A stretch of 64,000 nucleotides of DNA from Pacificibacter maritimus (GTDB lineage Bacteria > Pseudomonadota > Alphaproteobacteria > Rhodobacterales > Rhodobacteraceae), in contig NZ_RKQK01000001.1 in assembly GCF_003814915.1 (NCBI RefSeq), forward strand, positions 186,001 through 250,000, in the 5' to 3' direction. Positions 8,527 through 18,671 of the stretch are shown here, piece by piece. The position numbers and the translations under genes were made by a program. The number at the start of each line of letters is the position of its first letter. Positions within the stretch are counted from its first letter, which is position 1. The notes under the pieces were generated by a model. That model searched no databases. It saw only the letters and a program-made list of their open reading frames with translations, and was not told where the DNA came from.

Positions 8527-9862
8527 GTTTTTTGGCACCGATGGTGTGCGTGGCCGCGCCAACTCCAGTCCTATGACCGCAGAGATGGCGCTCAAACTTG
8601 GGGCCGCAGCGGGGCGCTATTTTCGCCGCGATGGCGGTGGTGAGCACCGTGTCATCATCGGCAAAGACACGCGCCTGTCTGGATATATGTTTGAAACGGC
8701 GATGACCGCGGGTTTCACCTCGACGGGGATGAATGTGTTTTTGCTCGGCCCCGTGCCGACCCCTGCGGTTGGTATGATGACCACGTCGATGCGCGCAGAT
8801 GTGGGGGTGATGATTTCAGCCTCGCATAACCCTGCCGAAGACAACGGTATCAAGTTCTTTGGCCCTGATGGGTTCAAGCTCTCCGACGAGGCTGAAGAAG
8901 AAATCGAACGCCTTTTGATGGGCACAATCGAACCCGCACAGGCCCGCAACATTGGGCGTGCCAAACGCATTGATGATGCGCGGTTTCGCTATAACGAACG
9001 GATCAAAAGCACGCTGCCACGCGGTATGACCCTTGCGGGCCTTAAGGTTGTGATCGATTGCGCCAATGGAGCCGCCTATAAGACCGCGCCAGAAGTGCTT
9101 TGGGAACTTGGGGCGGATGTGATCCCCGTTGGAACTGTGCCCAATGGTTACAATATCAACGACAATTGTGGGTCAACTTCGCCGCAAACTGCGGCCGAGG
9201 CGGTGATTGCGCATGGGGCTGATGTGGGTATCTGTCTTGATGGTGATGCAGACCGTGTGATGATTTTAGATGAACACGGCCAAGTGGCAGATGGCGATCA
9301 GTTGATGGCGCTATTGGCCAAAAGCTGGGCGGATCAAGGCAAGCTTGCAGGCGGCGCTTTGGTGGCCACTGTGATGTCAAATCTTGGGTTGGAGCGCTAT
9401 TTGATCGAACAAGGTCTGCGCCTCGAACGCACAGCCGTGGGGGACCGCTATGTTGTCGAACGGATGCGCCAAGGTGGGTTTAACTTGGGCGGCGAACAAT
9501 CGGGCCATGTGGTTATGACCGATTATGCCACAACAGGCGATGGGCTTTTGGCGGGGCTGCAATTTTTGGCCGCGATGATCGAGACGGGTAAAAAGGCATC
9601 CGAGCTGTCGCAAACCTTTGAAACCGTACCACAATTGTTGAAAAATGTGCGCTACGCGACAGGGCAGACACCGCTGGACAATGACGCTGTGAAACGGGCG
9701 ATTAACGATGCAGAAAGCAAACTGTCAGGGAATGGGCGCTTGCTTATTCGCAAATCTGGCACGGAACCTTTGATCCGCGTGATGGCTGAAAGCAGTGATG
9801 AAGATACTTTGAACGCTGCTGTGAATAGCATTGTCGCCGCTGTGGAAAGCGCCACGCGCTAA
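8516..9862 (+). CDS. glmM: Phosphoglucosamine mutase
   Basis: GlmM interconverts glucosamine-6-phosphate and glucosamine-1-phosphate on the way to UDP-GlcNAc for peptidoglycan and LPS. The 448-residue protein starts [16 protein letters not shown]. It has the phosphoserine loop [18 protein letters not shown] (Ser103), the metal loop [13 protein letters not shown], the sugar loop GGEQSGH and the phosphate-binding end [14 protein letters not shown]. The ATG at 8516 has a GGAG site and matches the family start. An in-frame ATG at 8477 lies well inside folP and adds non-family residues. glmS and glmU, the enzymes before and after it in the pathway, are at 25.8-29 kb. Confidence 0.97.
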   Translation: MSRKFFGTDGVRGRANSSPMTAEMALKLGAAAGRYFRRDGGGEHRVIIGKDTRLSGYMFETAMTAGFTSTGMNVFLLGPVPTPAVGMMTTSMRADVGVMISASHNPAEDNGIKFFGPDGFKLSDEAEEEIERLLMGTIEPAQARNIGRAKRIDDARFRYNERIKSTLPRGMTLAGLKVVIDCANGAAYKTAPEVLWELGADVIPVGTVPNGYNINDNCGSTSPQTAAEAVIAHGADVGICLDGDADRVMILDEHGQVADGDQLMALLAKSWADQGKLAGGALVATVMSNLGLERYLIEQGLRLERTAVGDRYVVERMRQGGFNLGGEQSGHVVMTDYATTGDGLLAGLQFLAAMIETGKKASELSQTFETVPQLLKNVRYATGQTPLDNDAVKRAINDAESKLSGNGRLLIRKSGTEPLIRVMAESSDEDTLNAAVNSIVAAVESATR

Positions 9863-9887
9863 CGCCTTCGTTGGTTTGATGAAACGC

Positions 9888-9916
9888 AAAGGCCCGCGGT
9901 TTCCCGTGGGCCTTTT
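9888..9916 (+). terminator. Terminator after glmM
   Basis: AAAGGCCCGCGG, a TTTC loop and CCGTGGGCCTTTT form a GC-rich hairpin followed by T residues. On the other strand it lies just past the end of the gene at 9944-10402, so it may serve both directions. Confidence 0.85.
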
Positions 9917-9943
9917 GTCGTTCAAGTTGTTTTGTCTGCGCGC

Positions 9944-10402
9944 CTAGCGCCCCAGCGGAATTGTGATGCCCGTGCCGACAACACCGTAAAAATCATCATC
10001 ATATCCTGTGGCCACATTCACAAAAATATATTTGTGGTTCAGTTGTATAGACGGCGCGATCCCCGTGTAGCCATCGCCGAATGAATGAATATAGGCGCCA
10101 ACAATGCCCGCTTGTGTGTATTGGCCGATATCCCACATTTTGGCAGCAGACAGGTGCAATGCAGTGGCTGATTTGCTGTCTTTGTAGGCGCCGATGCTGT
10201 AATTCAGCCCAGCCAAGCGGTCTTCCCATGTCAAAATAACGCCCGGATTGAATTCATTGAAATCCGATGACTCTCCCCAATCACCAAAGTGATGTGAAGC
10301 CAGCGGAATTTGCAAAACATCAGGGGCAAGTGATCCATCTGCTGTGGCTGCAAGCGGGGCAAGGGCCACGGATAGGGCGGTGAAAAACGATTTGATTTGC
10401 AT
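9944..10402 (-). CDS. Small exported protein, probably outer-membrane beta-barrel
   Basis: The start chosen is the ATG at 10402, which opens a signal peptide (MQIKSFFTALSVALAPLAATA). The mature chain of about 130 residues alternates polar and hydrophobic residues, as in a beta-barrel. It has SHHFGD, FNEFNPGVILTWED, YSIGAYKDSKS and GIAPSIQLNHKYIFVNVATG, and ends in a short strand GVVGTGITIPLGR. The NEFNPG...G-Y-x-S pattern is shared by a group of small enterobacterial and phage-like barrel proteins of unclear role; a PagP/PagL-like lipid enzyme is possible but no catalytic set is obvious. It lies alone between ilvC's terminator and glmM's terminator. Confidence 0.65.
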   Translation of the reverse strand: MQIKSFFTALSVALAPLAATADGSLAPDVLQIPLASHHFGDWGESSDFNEFNPGVILTWEDRLAGLNYSIGAYKDSKSATALHLSAAKMWDIGQYTQAGIVGAYIHSFGDGYTGIAPSIQLNHKYIFVNVATGYDDDFYGVVGTGITIPLGR

Positions 10403-10461
10403 AATGGGCCTATGGATTTGAAACCTTAAAGCCACGCTACCGCGCAGTCTGCGCGGAGCCA

Positions 10462-10492
10462 AAGAAAAAGGGCGCCCCAAGGGACGCCCTTT
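10462..10492 (-). terminator. Terminator after ilvC
   Basis: Read on the minus strand, AAAGGGCGTCCC, TT and GGGGCGCCCTTT form a strong hairpin followed by TTCTTTGG. It lies 34 bases past the ilvC stop. Confidence 0.85.
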
Positions 10493-10525
10493 CAAACATG
10501 TTGCGCGATGGTCGCGTGAGATCGC

Positions 10526-11569
<1,044 letters not shown>

Positions 11570-11644
11570 TTATATCGTCTGGAGGGCATAATAGGGGATG
11601 AAACAACAAAGGCGAGTTCAAAATTTGACGATTTACCGTTGTTT

Positions 11645-11690
11645 GTGATAAAATCATTCGTGATATAATGCAAAGATGGTGATTTAATGC
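11645..11690. promoter_or_regulatory. Direct repeats between ilvC and the Lrp/AsnC gene
   Basis: TGATATAATGC at 11661-11671 recurs as TGATTTAATGC at 11680-11690, and a looser copy, TGATAAAATCA, lies at 11646-11656. The repeats are on one side of the 138-base divergent promoter region, and the last one overlaps the start codon of the first regulator. AT-rich repeats spaced 15-19 bases apart are compatible with Lrp-type binding and autoregulation. This is an inference. Confidence 0.4.
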
Positions 11691-12145
11691 AGATAGATGA
11701 CACGGACCGCAGGATTTTGCGTCAATTGCAAGCAGACCCAGAGGAAGCGGTGACCATTTTGGCGGCCCGTGCCAATGTGACGGCCGCGACCTTTGCACGC
11801 CGTGTGGAAAAGATGCGTGAAAACGGCGTGATCCTTGCTATTCGCGACGAAATCAATTGGCGCGCGCTGGGGTATACCGTCGAAGTGTCCTTGCGCTTTA
11901 CCTTGGACAAAACCGAACCGCGTGCTTTTGATCAATTTATAGAGGCTGCGCGTGGGGTGCCTGAGGTCATTTCTATCGGTACATTTTTAGGTCAAGTGGA
12001 TGTGCGCCTTTTGGTGATCGCGCGTGATATGGCGGATTATCAGCGGATTTACCGCGATAAAATCCTGACACTGCCGCATATTTCAGACATCGAAGCGCTT
12101 ATGCATGTGGCGCAAGTCAAAGACCGCCAAGAGGTGCCTGTGTGA
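11687..12145 (+). CDS. Lrp/AsnC-family regulator (first of a pair)
   Basis: The N-terminal winged helix is visible (IDDTDRRILRQLQADPEEAV, then VTAATFARRVEKMRENGVI). It is followed by the RAM/AsnC ligand-binding fold (EVISIGTFLGQVDVRLLVIA, ILTLPHISDIEALMHVAQ). At 152 residues it is normal for the family. Such proteins form octamers and sense amino acids. The gene is divergent from ilvC and overlaps the next regulator by 3-4 bases, so the two are probably translated together and may form mixed assemblies. No strong ribosome-binding site is seen before the ATG. Confidence 0.9.
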   Translation: MQIDDTDRRILRQLQADPEEAVTILAARANVTAATFARRVEKMRENGVILAIRDEINWRALGYTVEVSLRFTLDKTEPRAFDQFIEAARGVPEVISIGTFLGQVDVRLLVIARDMADYQRIYRDKILTLPHISDIEALMHVAQVKDRQEVPV

Positions 12146-12600
12146 TGCTGGAGCTGGATGATATTGATCGCGCTTTGATGCAAGCCCTATGCGTTGATGC
12201 GACCCAATCGGCTGGCGCTTTGGGGCGCGCATTCAACTTAAGTCAGCCTGCCACTTGGCGGCGGATCAAGCGCCTGCGCGATGCAGGGGTGTTTGGACCG
12301 CGCCGTGTTGATTTAAACCTTGAAAAATTGGGTGTCGGGGTGACGGTGTTCTTGGGTATCAAGCTGGCCACCAAAGGTCGCGTGTCTTTGGAAGACTTCG
12401 AACGGGCGGTCAGCGCCATTCCCGAAGTGCAAACTGTGCAGCATGTTTTGGGGGTTTACGATTACCGCCTGCGGGTTGTTGCGCAGGATTTACCTGATTT
12501 CGAACGCGTGCTGAGGCGGCGGGTGATGACCCTGCCTGGTGTGGGCAATATCGAGGCCAATGTGCTCTTGTCCGAGGAACGCAGGGCAGGGCCGATTTAA
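12142..12600 (+). CDS. Lrp/AsnC-family regulator (second of a pair)
   Basis: This is a second 152-residue Lrp/AsnC protein. Its helix-turn-helix reads LDDIDRALMQALCVDATQSA, then LSQPATWRRIKRLRDAGV. Its ligand domain has EVQTVQHVLGVYDYRLRVVA and MTLPGVGNIEANVLLSEE. It is clearly diverged from its upstream neighbour and is not a recent duplicate. Translation may begin at the GTG at 12142 (GTGTGA overlap) or at the ATG at 12145. Pairs of Lrp/AsnC genes in tandem usually act together on a nearby metabolic gene; here ilvC is the candidate. Confidence 0.9.
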   Translation: MMLELDDIDRALMQALCVDATQSAGALGRAFNLSQPATWRRIKRLRDAGVFGPRRVDLNLEKLGVGVTVFLGIKLATKGRVSLEDFERAVSAIPEVQTVQHVLGVYDYRLRVVAQDLPDFERVLRRRVMTLPGVGNIEANVLLSEERRAGPI

Positions 12601-12614
12601 ATCTGGCGGCATAA

Positions 12615-12640
12615 AAAAGGGGCCAGATGGCCCCCTTTGT
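12615..12640. terminator. Bidirectional terminator between the AsnC pair and pepN
   Basis: AAGGGGCC, AGAT and GGCCCCCTTT form a hairpin. On the minus strand six T residues follow, making it a strong terminator for pepN. On the plus strand the T-run is only three bases. Confidence 0.8.
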
Positions 12641-12671
12641 GCGTTTAGTTGTGCGTTTAAAAATCGAGCGG

Positions 12672-15227
12672 CTATGCCCCCAAAATACGCGTTACCATTT
12701 CTGTGGTATCGCCACTTAGGTTCGGCGTGCCCAAGATGCGTTTCAACTGATCCTTGATCATACTTTGGCGATCTGCATCATACCGTTTCCACGTCTCGAA
12801 AGCCCCGCACATACGCGCGGTGGTTTGCGGGTTGAGCGGATCCAGCTTGATCAACCAATCGGCCAGAAGCTTGTAGGCCGCGCCATCAGGGGCGTGAAAA
12901 CCGCCATGGTTGCCCTGCAAAGCGCCAAAGACCGCACGGAAGCGGTTTGGATTTTTCATATCAAAATCAGAATGATGCGTTAAATTTTGCGCGATATGCG
13001 CTGCTTCTAGTGGGGCTGCGACTGCGATTTGCATCATGAACCACTTATCCATCACCAAACGGTCATGGAACCACTGAGCATAGAAACTGGCCAATTCTTC
13101 TTGGCCTATACCCGCAGACAAAAGCGCCATCAAAGCGCCTGCCTGTTCGGTCATATTGTCTGCTGTTTCGAACAGCTTTTGCGCGGCTTTGCCTTGGTCA
13201 TTCAAGGTGAGCAAAGACAATACCGCCATGCGCAGGGCGCGTTTGCCCGACCCTTCGGCATCAGGTTTGAAAGCACCCGCATCGTTTTTGTCATAAAGGT
13301 CTGGCAATATGTCTTGCAAGAAGCTGGCCAAGATATGACGCAGTTCTTCGCGTTGCTCATAAATCGCCATCGGGTCAGGCGTCGTTCCTGCGTCAAATAG
13401 CGTTTGCGCGATATCATCTTGGGATGGCAAAGCCAGACAAAGCGCACGAAACGCAGGATCTTTCGTCTCATCGCTGAGCATCGTTTTCAGCGCATCCAGA
13501 TAGTCTGTCGTCGGCGGCGTGCCTTCGGTGATCATGGCGACCAATGTGTCTTTGGCCAACATGCGCCCCATTTCCCACACATTGAACGGGTCTGTGTCAT
13601 GGGCCAGCAAAAATGCGCGTGTCTTTGCGTCAATGTCGCGTTGCAAAATCACAGGCGCGGAAAAGTCGCGCAGGATCGACGTCACTGGGCGTTCTGCGAG
13701 GTTGTCGAAGGTAAAGCTCTGCGTGCTTTCAGTCATTTCCAGCACTGTGTTTGGCACCACTTCGCTGCCATCTGGCGCGATCAACCCGATCATAATGGGT
13801 AAGACTTGTGGGCGTTTATCATCTTGGCCGGGGGTGGGGGGCGTCGATTGCGTAAAGGTCAGCGTCAAACTGCCGTCAGCCCAGCTTTCAGTCACAGACA
13901 GGCGCGGCGTGCCTGCTTGGGAATACCATTGTTGGAAATGTGTAAGATCGCGCCCTGTCACATCTTCAAAAGCTTTGATCCAATCTTCGATGGTTACGGC
14001 CTGTCCATCATGGCGTTCAAAATACAGATTGCAGCCTTTGTAATAGGCTTCATCCCCGATCAAACGGCGCAGCATGCCGATGATTTCAGCGCCTTTTTCA
14101 TAGACCGTTGCCGTATAGAAATTGTTGATTTCTACAAAGCTTTCAGGGCGGACATTATGGGCCAGTGGGCCATTGTCTTCGCGGAATTGGCGCGCACGCA
14201 ATTGCAGAACTTCTTCAATGCGTTTAACGGCATGGCTGCGCATGTCGCCCGAAAACATTTGATCGCGGTAGACGGTCAGGCCCTCTTTCAAACACAGTTG
14301 AAACCAATCGCGACAGGTGATGCGATTGCCTGTCCAGTTGTGGAAATATTCATGGGCGATGATGCCTTCGACGCGCTCGAAAGTGGCATCCGTCGATGTT
14401 TCAGCAGAGGCCAAAACACAAGAGCTGTTAAAGATGTTCAGACCCTTGTTTTCCATAGCGCCCATGTTGAAATCATCCACGGCCACAATATTGAAAATGT
14501 CCAAGTCGTATTCACGCCCGTAAACCTGTTCATCCCAGCGCATGGAATCGATCAAAGCCTGCAGACCAAAGGCACATTTGTCTTCATCGCCTTTGCGAAC
14601 GTAGATATTCAGATCGACGGTTTTACCAGACATGGTTGTGAACTGACCTGAGTGGGCCAAAAGGTCGCCTGACACCAAGGCAAAAAGATAGGCAGGTTTG
14701 GGCCAAGGGTCGTGCCATTCCGCCCAGCCCTCGCCAGAGGCCTGCGGGTTGCCGTTTGACAGCATAACGGGCAGATCGCTTTCGACGCGCACCGTAAAGA
14801 CGCCCATCACATCGGGGCGGTCTGGGTAATATGTGATCTTGCGAAACCCTTCGGCCTCGCATTGGGTGCAATACATGCCCGATGACATATATAGCCCCTC
14901 TAGTGCCGTATTGGTTTCTGGTGAAATTTCCACTTCTGCTTCGAAGGTGAAAGGGCCATCAGGCAAATCTGCCTGTTTCACAATCAAATGCCTGTCTGTT
15001 TGCTCATGTGGGATCGCCGCGCCATTGATGCGCGCGGACAACAAAGTTAGATCCTCGCCGTTCAAAATCAGATCGCCTGTATTGGCCTCATTTGGTTTGA
15101 AAACGATCTTAGACATCACGCGCGTTGCACGCGGGGCAAGTTTGAATGTCAAATGCACCGTGTCGACCCAATGATGGGGTTCAGCGTAGTCTTTTAGAAA
15201 AATCGTTTGGGGGGCGAGGGCTGTCAT
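12672..15227 (-). CDS. pepN: Aminopeptidase N (M1 family)
   Basis: PepN is a cytoplasmic zinc aminopeptidase that removes N-terminal residues from peptides. The 851-residue protein has the exopeptidase motif FNMGAMENKGLNIFN. The zinc site is HEYFHNW (His292, Glu293, His296), with Glu315 in LKEGLTVYRDQ. The four-domain length of the E. coli-type M1 enzymes (about 870) is nearly reached, and the C-terminal helical part (LDPLNPQTTARMCGAFETW) is complete. It is transcribed alone and ends in the hairpin at 12615-12640. No strong ribosome-binding site precedes the ATG; the conserved family start MTALAPQTIFLKDYAEP supports it. Confidence 0.96.
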   Translation of the reverse strand: MTALAPQTIFLKDYAEPHHWVDTVHLTFKLAPRATRVMSKIVFKPNEANTGDLILNGEDLTLLSARINGAAIPHEQTDRHLIVKQADLPDGPFTFEAEVEISPETNTALEGLYMSSGMYCTQCEAEGFRKITYYPDRPDVMGVFTVRVESDLPVMLSNGNPQASGEGWAEWHDPWPKPAYLFALVSGDLLAHSGQFTTMSGKTVDLNIYVRKGDEDKCAFGLQALIDSMRWDEQVYGREYDLDIFNIVAVDDFNMGAMENKGLNIFNSSCVLASAETSTDATFERVEGIIAHEYFHNWTGNRITCRDWFQLCLKEGLTVYRDQMFSGDMRSHAVKRIEEVLQLRARQFREDNGPLAHNVRPESFVEINNFYTATVYEKGAEIIGMLRRLIGDEAYYKGCNLYFERHDGQAVTIEDWIKAFEDVTGRDLTHFQQWYSQAGTPRLSVTESWADGSLTLTFTQSTPPTPGQDDKRPQVLPIMIGLIAPDGSEVVPNTVLEMTESTQSFTFDNLAERPVTSILRDFSAPVILQRDIDAKTRAFLLAHDTDPFNVWEMGRMLAKDTLVAMITEGTPPTTDYLDALKTMLSDETKDPAFRALCLALPSQDDIAQTLFDAGTTPDPMAIYEQREELRHILASFLQDILPDLYDKNDAGAFKPDAEGSGKRALRMAVLSLLTLNDQGKAAQKLFETADNMTEQAGALMALLSAGIGQEELASFYAQWFHDRLVMDKWFMMQIAVAAPLEAAHIAQNLTHHSDFDMKNPNRFRAVFGALQGNHGGFHAPDGAAYKLLADWLIKLDPLNPQTTARMCGAFETWKRYDADRQSMIKDQLKRILGTPNLSGDTTEMVTRILGA

Positions 15228-15466
15228 ACCGGACTTTCACTTTACTCTGAATCTGTGTTGGCCTGACCGTAGTGCGGGGCTGTGGCAGCTGCAAGGTACT
15301 GTCTTTGGTCGGATAGCTTTGATGCTGCGCTGAGTGCCTAAATCTTAGTCATCTGCGTCAACATTTCTTATGTGCGTTTCTATACAGGGCCCTGCGCGGC
15401 GATCTCGCTTTTCTTCATCTGGCTCAAGCCTATGTTGAGTGAGCAAGACTAAGAAAGGATGCCCCC

Positions 15467-16222
15467 ATGACACGGCCCATCGTTGGAATTATCGGCAATA
15501 ATGATCTGTTACACGGGGATTATCCAGTTGTCAGCAGCGGCAAAATCAATGTGGATGCCATTGCGCAGGTGGCAGATTGTGTCCCCTTGGTGATCCCAGC
15601 TGATCCAAACATTATGCAGGTCGAAGAGCTGTTGGAAATCTGTGATGGTTTCATGTTGACAGGCGGGCGCCCAAATGTGCACCCCGAAGAATACGGCGAA
15701 ATAGCAACCGAGGCGCATGGCACATTTGATCGCGATCGTGATGCGGTTGCGCTGCCTTTGGTGCGCGCCTGTGTGGAGCGCGGTCAACCTATATTTGGCA
15801 TTTGTCGTGGGTTCCAAGAGGTGAACGTGGCCATGGGCGGCACGCTTTATCCCGAAATTCGCGATTTGCCAGGGCGGGACAATCACCGCATGCCCCCTGA
15901 TGGCACGCCAGAGGAAAAGTTTGCCCTACGCCACGAAGTGACCGTGAGCGAAGGGGGCGTGTTTCACAAAGTACTTGGGGCGACCAAGGTCATGACAAAT
16001 ACATTGCACGGCCAAGGAATCAAAACAGCGGGTCCGCGGGTTGTGATTGATGGCTATGCGCCCGATGGCACGCCTGAGGCTATATATATTAAGGATGCAA
16101 AGGGCTTTACCCTGTCGGTTCAATGGCATCCCGAATGGAATGCCGCGCTTGATCCTGTGTCGCGCGCTTTGTTTTCTGCCTTTGGACGCGCAGTAAAAGA
16201 CTATGCGCTCGCTCAAAACTAA
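15467..16222 (+). CDS. Class I glutamine-amidotransferase-like peptidase (C26, PuuD-like)
   Basis: The sequence has the nucleophile elbow IFGICRGFQEVNVAMGG (Cys113) and the His-Glu dyad QWHPEWN. It also has FMLTGGRPNVHPEEYG, characteristic of gamma-glutamyl-gamma-aminobutyrate hydrolases and related C26 peptidases. At 251 residues it matches E. coli PuuD (254). PuuD releases GABA from its gamma-glutamyl form in putrescine breakdown, but no other puu gene is visible here, so the substrate is open. AAAGG precedes the ATG. Its stop codon overlaps that of the convergent GNAT gene (shared CTAA). Confidence 0.88.
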   Translation: MTRPIVGIIGNNDLLHGDYPVVSSGKINVDAIAQVADCVPLVIPADPNIMQVEELLEICDGFMLTGGRPNVHPEEYGEIATEAHGTFDRDRDAVALPLVRACVERGQPIFGICRGFQEVNVAMGGTLYPEIRDLPGRDNHRMPPDGTPEEKFALRHEVTVSEGGVFHKVLGATKVMTNTLHGQGIKTAGPRVVIDGYAPDGTPEAIYIKDAKGFTLSVQWHPEWNAALDPVSRALFSAFGRAVKDYALAQN

Positions 16223-16695
16223 GTCTTATCGCGCGCAGACAAATCCTTTTCCATGCGGAAATTTTCGATCCCAACACCGTTCCGTATAATCACCTGTTGC
16301 GCTGTCACGCGCCAACCGCGCTTTTCTAAAAACCTTTTGGCCAGATGCGAGGCTTGGGTATCTATGACCTCCAGCCCTTTGGCTCGGGCCTCAGCTTCGC
16401 ATGCCTCATAAAGCGCGCGCGCGGTGCCTTTGCCCATCTCATTTGGTAAAACGTAGGCAAAATCGATATGGCCATCATCGCCCATGACAAAAAAGCCAAC
16501 CAAACGCCCAAAGCGCGTGGCACCTAGGGAAAATCCCGTTGTGATATATGCGGACAAATCAATATCCATGGCGCTGGGGGCCCAAGCAAAGCGTTGCTCT
16601 TGCGTATAGTGAGACTGTGCGCCGATATGGACAGCCTGATAAAATACCTCGGCACAGGCTTTGGCATCTGATTGGGTGAGGGGGCGAAGCTTCAT
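16219..16695 (-). CDS. GNAT-family N-acetyltransferase
   Basis: The protein has 158 residues. The GNAT fold shows as MKLRPLTQSDAKACAEVF at the start, GFFVMGDDGHIDFAYVLPNE (beta4-5), the acetyl-CoA loop MGKGTARALYEACEAEA, and LAKRFLEKRGWRVTAQQ. Proteins of this sub-type are often annotated as phosphinothricin- or PhnO-like acetyltransferases. The substrate cannot be told from the sequence. It is convergent with the C26 peptidase gene and the two stop codons overlap by 3 bases, leaving no room for a terminator between them. Confidence 0.85.
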   Translation of the reverse strand: MKLRPLTQSDAKACAEVFYQAVHIGAQSHYTQEQRFAWAPSAMDIDLSAYITTGFSLGATRFGRLVGFFVMGDDGHIDFAYVLPNEMGKGTARALYEACEAEARAKGLEVIDTQASHLAKRFLEKRGWRVTAQQVIIRNGVGIENFRMEKDLSARDKT

Positions 16696-17086
16696 GGTTT
16701 CATCCTAGCGCGCTTGTCGCGGAACTGCCAATCCCACGTGACGTCGGGGGTGATAGAAACCTAGCTGTAGGGTGAACTTTTGTCAGGCGGGGTTAAATCG
16801 ACCTGATATGTTAGTTCCGCTTTCCCCCGCCTTTGCTTTGCGCTATGACGCTACGTGACTTTTGATTGGGCCACATAGAATTTCACTATGATGGCACAGC
16901 TTTAATCTGCGGCGATATGTGTAAATGCGCTTGATATACGGGCTAAAAGACGCTGGTATGCCGCAGAAAATTGGCTGACCATGTTTATCGCGGAATGTTA
17001 GCGCAACAATGTTGTGCTGCTAAAAACTTCTGCTAGGGATTGTGCGACGTCAAAAGACTTTGACTGGGGAAGAAGAGGAAAAATAC
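16696..17086. other. Intergenic region upstream of pntA
   Basis: About 390 bases lie between the GNAT gene and pntA, with no gene or tRNA that I can support. CTGCGGC at 16907-16913 and GCCGCAG at 16960-16966 form a long-range inverted repeat. A shorter dyad lies at 17000-17018 and is listed separately. AGAAGAGGAAAA just before 17087 is the pntA ribosome-binding site. Promoters must lie here, but I cannot place one with confidence. Confidence 0.6.
17000..17018. promoter_or_regulatory. Dyad upstream of pntA
   Basis: AGCGCAAC and GTTGTGCT flank AAT, giving a 7-of-8 match. It lies about 70 bases before the pntA start and could be an operator or part of the leader RNA. Confidence 0.35.
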
Positions 17087-18658
17087 GTGAAGATCGGTGT
17101 TCCTAAGGAATTATTTGAAGGCGAGGCGCGCGTCGCCTTAACGCCTGACAGTGCCAAACAGCTGCAAAAGCTTGGCTACGATTGTTTGATTGAAACGGGC
17201 GCAGGGGCGCTCGCTGGCTTTGCTGACAAAGATTATAACGACGCGGGTGTCGAAGTGGTGAAAACCGCCGCAGCATTGTGGAAAGCCGCTGACATCGTTG
17301 CCAAAGTACGCCAGCCCAATGAGGCTGAACTCAAGCGTCTGACCAAAGGTAAGACCTTGATTTCCTTCTTTAACCCTGCGGCGAATGACGCAGGTATGGA
17401 AGCCGCGAAATCCAAAGGCGCCAATGTGATTGCCATGGAAATGGTGCCACGCATTTCACGCGCTCAAAAAATGGATGCTTTGTCATCTATGGCCAATATC
17501 GCGGGCTACCGTGCGGTGATCGAAGCGTCAAACAACTTCGGGCGTTTCTTTACAGGTCAGATCACGGCCGCTGGTAAAGTGCCCCCTGCGAAGGTTTTGG
17601 TTGTGGGCGCTGGTGTTGCTGGCTTGGCCGCGATCGGCACATCCACATCGCTTGGCGCGATCACATATGCATTCGACGTGCGTCCAGAAGTGGCCGAACA
17701 AGTCGAATCCATGGGCGCTGAATTCGTCTACCTCGACTTCGAAGAAGAACAAGCAGACGGCGCAGCAACTGGCGGGTATGCCTCAGTGTCCAGCCCAGAA
17801 TTCCGCGAAGCCCAGCTTGCGAAATTCCGTGAATTGGCCCCTGAGGTTGATATCGTCATCACCACAGCGCTTATTCCAAACCGCGAAGCCCCTGAGCTTT
17901 GGACAGAGGACATGGTTTCAGCCATGAAGCCTGGTTCTGTCATCGTCGATTTGGCGGCTGAAAAAGGTGGCAACTGCAAGCTGACCGTGATGGACGAGAA
18001 AATCGTCACAGAAAACGGCGTGACCATCATCGGTTACACAGATTTCCCATCGCGCATGGCCGCACAAGCCTCGACTTTATACGCGACCAACATCCGTCAC
18101 ATGATGACTGACTTGACCCCTGAAAAAGACGGTCAAATCAATCACGACATGGAAGACGATGTGATCCGTGGCGCGACTGTGACCTACGCAGGCGAAATCA
18201 CATTCCCGCCGCCCCCTCCTAAAATTGCAGCCATCGCAGCCAAACCTAAAGAGGCTGTGAAAGAACTTACACCCGAAGAAAAACGCGCCGAAGAAGTGGC
18301 CGCGTTTAAAAAGCAAACCAAAAACCAAGTCACTTTGCTGGCCGTTGGCGGTGCTTTGTTGCTGGCCGTTGGCCTTGTGGCGCCAGCCAGCTTTATGCAG
18401 CACTTTATCGTGTTTGTTCTGTCTGTCTTCATCGGTTTCCAAGTGATTTGGGGCGTTGCGCACAGCTTGCACACACCGCTTATGGCTGTGACCAATGCGA
18501 TTTCATCCATCATCATCTTGGGTGCTTTGATGCAGATCGGATCAGGATCCTTCCTTGTGATCCTATTGGCGGCTTTGTCTGTCTTTATGGCAGGTATCAA
18601 TATCTTTGGCGGCTTCCTCGTCACACGGCGCATGCTTGCCATGTTCCAGAAATCTTAA
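17087..18658 (+). CDS. pntA: NAD(P) transhydrogenase, alpha subunit
   Basis: PntA and PntB form the proton-pumping transhydrogenase of the inner membrane, which makes NADPH from NADH. The 523-residue protein has the soluble NAD-binding domain I ([54 protein letters not shown]). A Pro/Lys-rich linker with PPPPPK follows, then four C-terminal membrane helices of domain II. So it is the fused form, not split into PntAA and PntAB. I chose the GTG at 17087 because it starts at the family N-terminus, directly after a purine-rich ribosome-binding site. The frame opens at 17042, but those residues do not look coding. pntB follows after 13 bases. Confidence 0.95.
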   Translation: MKIGVPKELFEGEARVALTPDSAKQLQKLGYDCLIETGAGALAGFADKDYNDAGVEVVKTAAALWKAADIVAKVRQPNEAELKRLTKGKTLISFFNPAANDAGMEAAKSKGANVIAMEMVPRISRAQKMDALSSMANIAGYRAVIEASNNFGRFFTGQITAAGKVPPAKVLVVGAGVAGLAAIGTSTSLGAITYAFDVRPEVAEQVESMGAEFVYLDFEEEQADGAATGGYASVSSPEFREAQLAKFRELAPEVDIVITTALIPNREAPELWTEDMVSAMKPGSVIVDLAAEKGGNCKLTVMDEKIVTENGVTIIGYTDFPSRMAAQASTLYATNIRHMMTDLTPEKDGQINHDMEDDVIRGATVTYAGEITFPPPPPKIAAIAAKPKEAVKELTPEEKRAEEVAAFKKQTKNQVTLLAVGGALLLAVGLVAPASFMQHFIVFVLSVFIGFQVIWGVAHSLHTPLMAVTNAISSIIILGALMQIGSGSFLVILLAALSVFMAGINIFGGFLVTRRMLAMFQKS

Positions 18659-18671
18659 GGAGTATAGGATT

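Noticed and set aside
13806-14651. Long open frame (281 codons) on the plus strand inside pepN
   Set aside because: It lies opposite pepN, has no recognisable domain, and its amino-acid make-up is what the complement of a biased gene produces. pepN has intact zinc motifs in the same interval.
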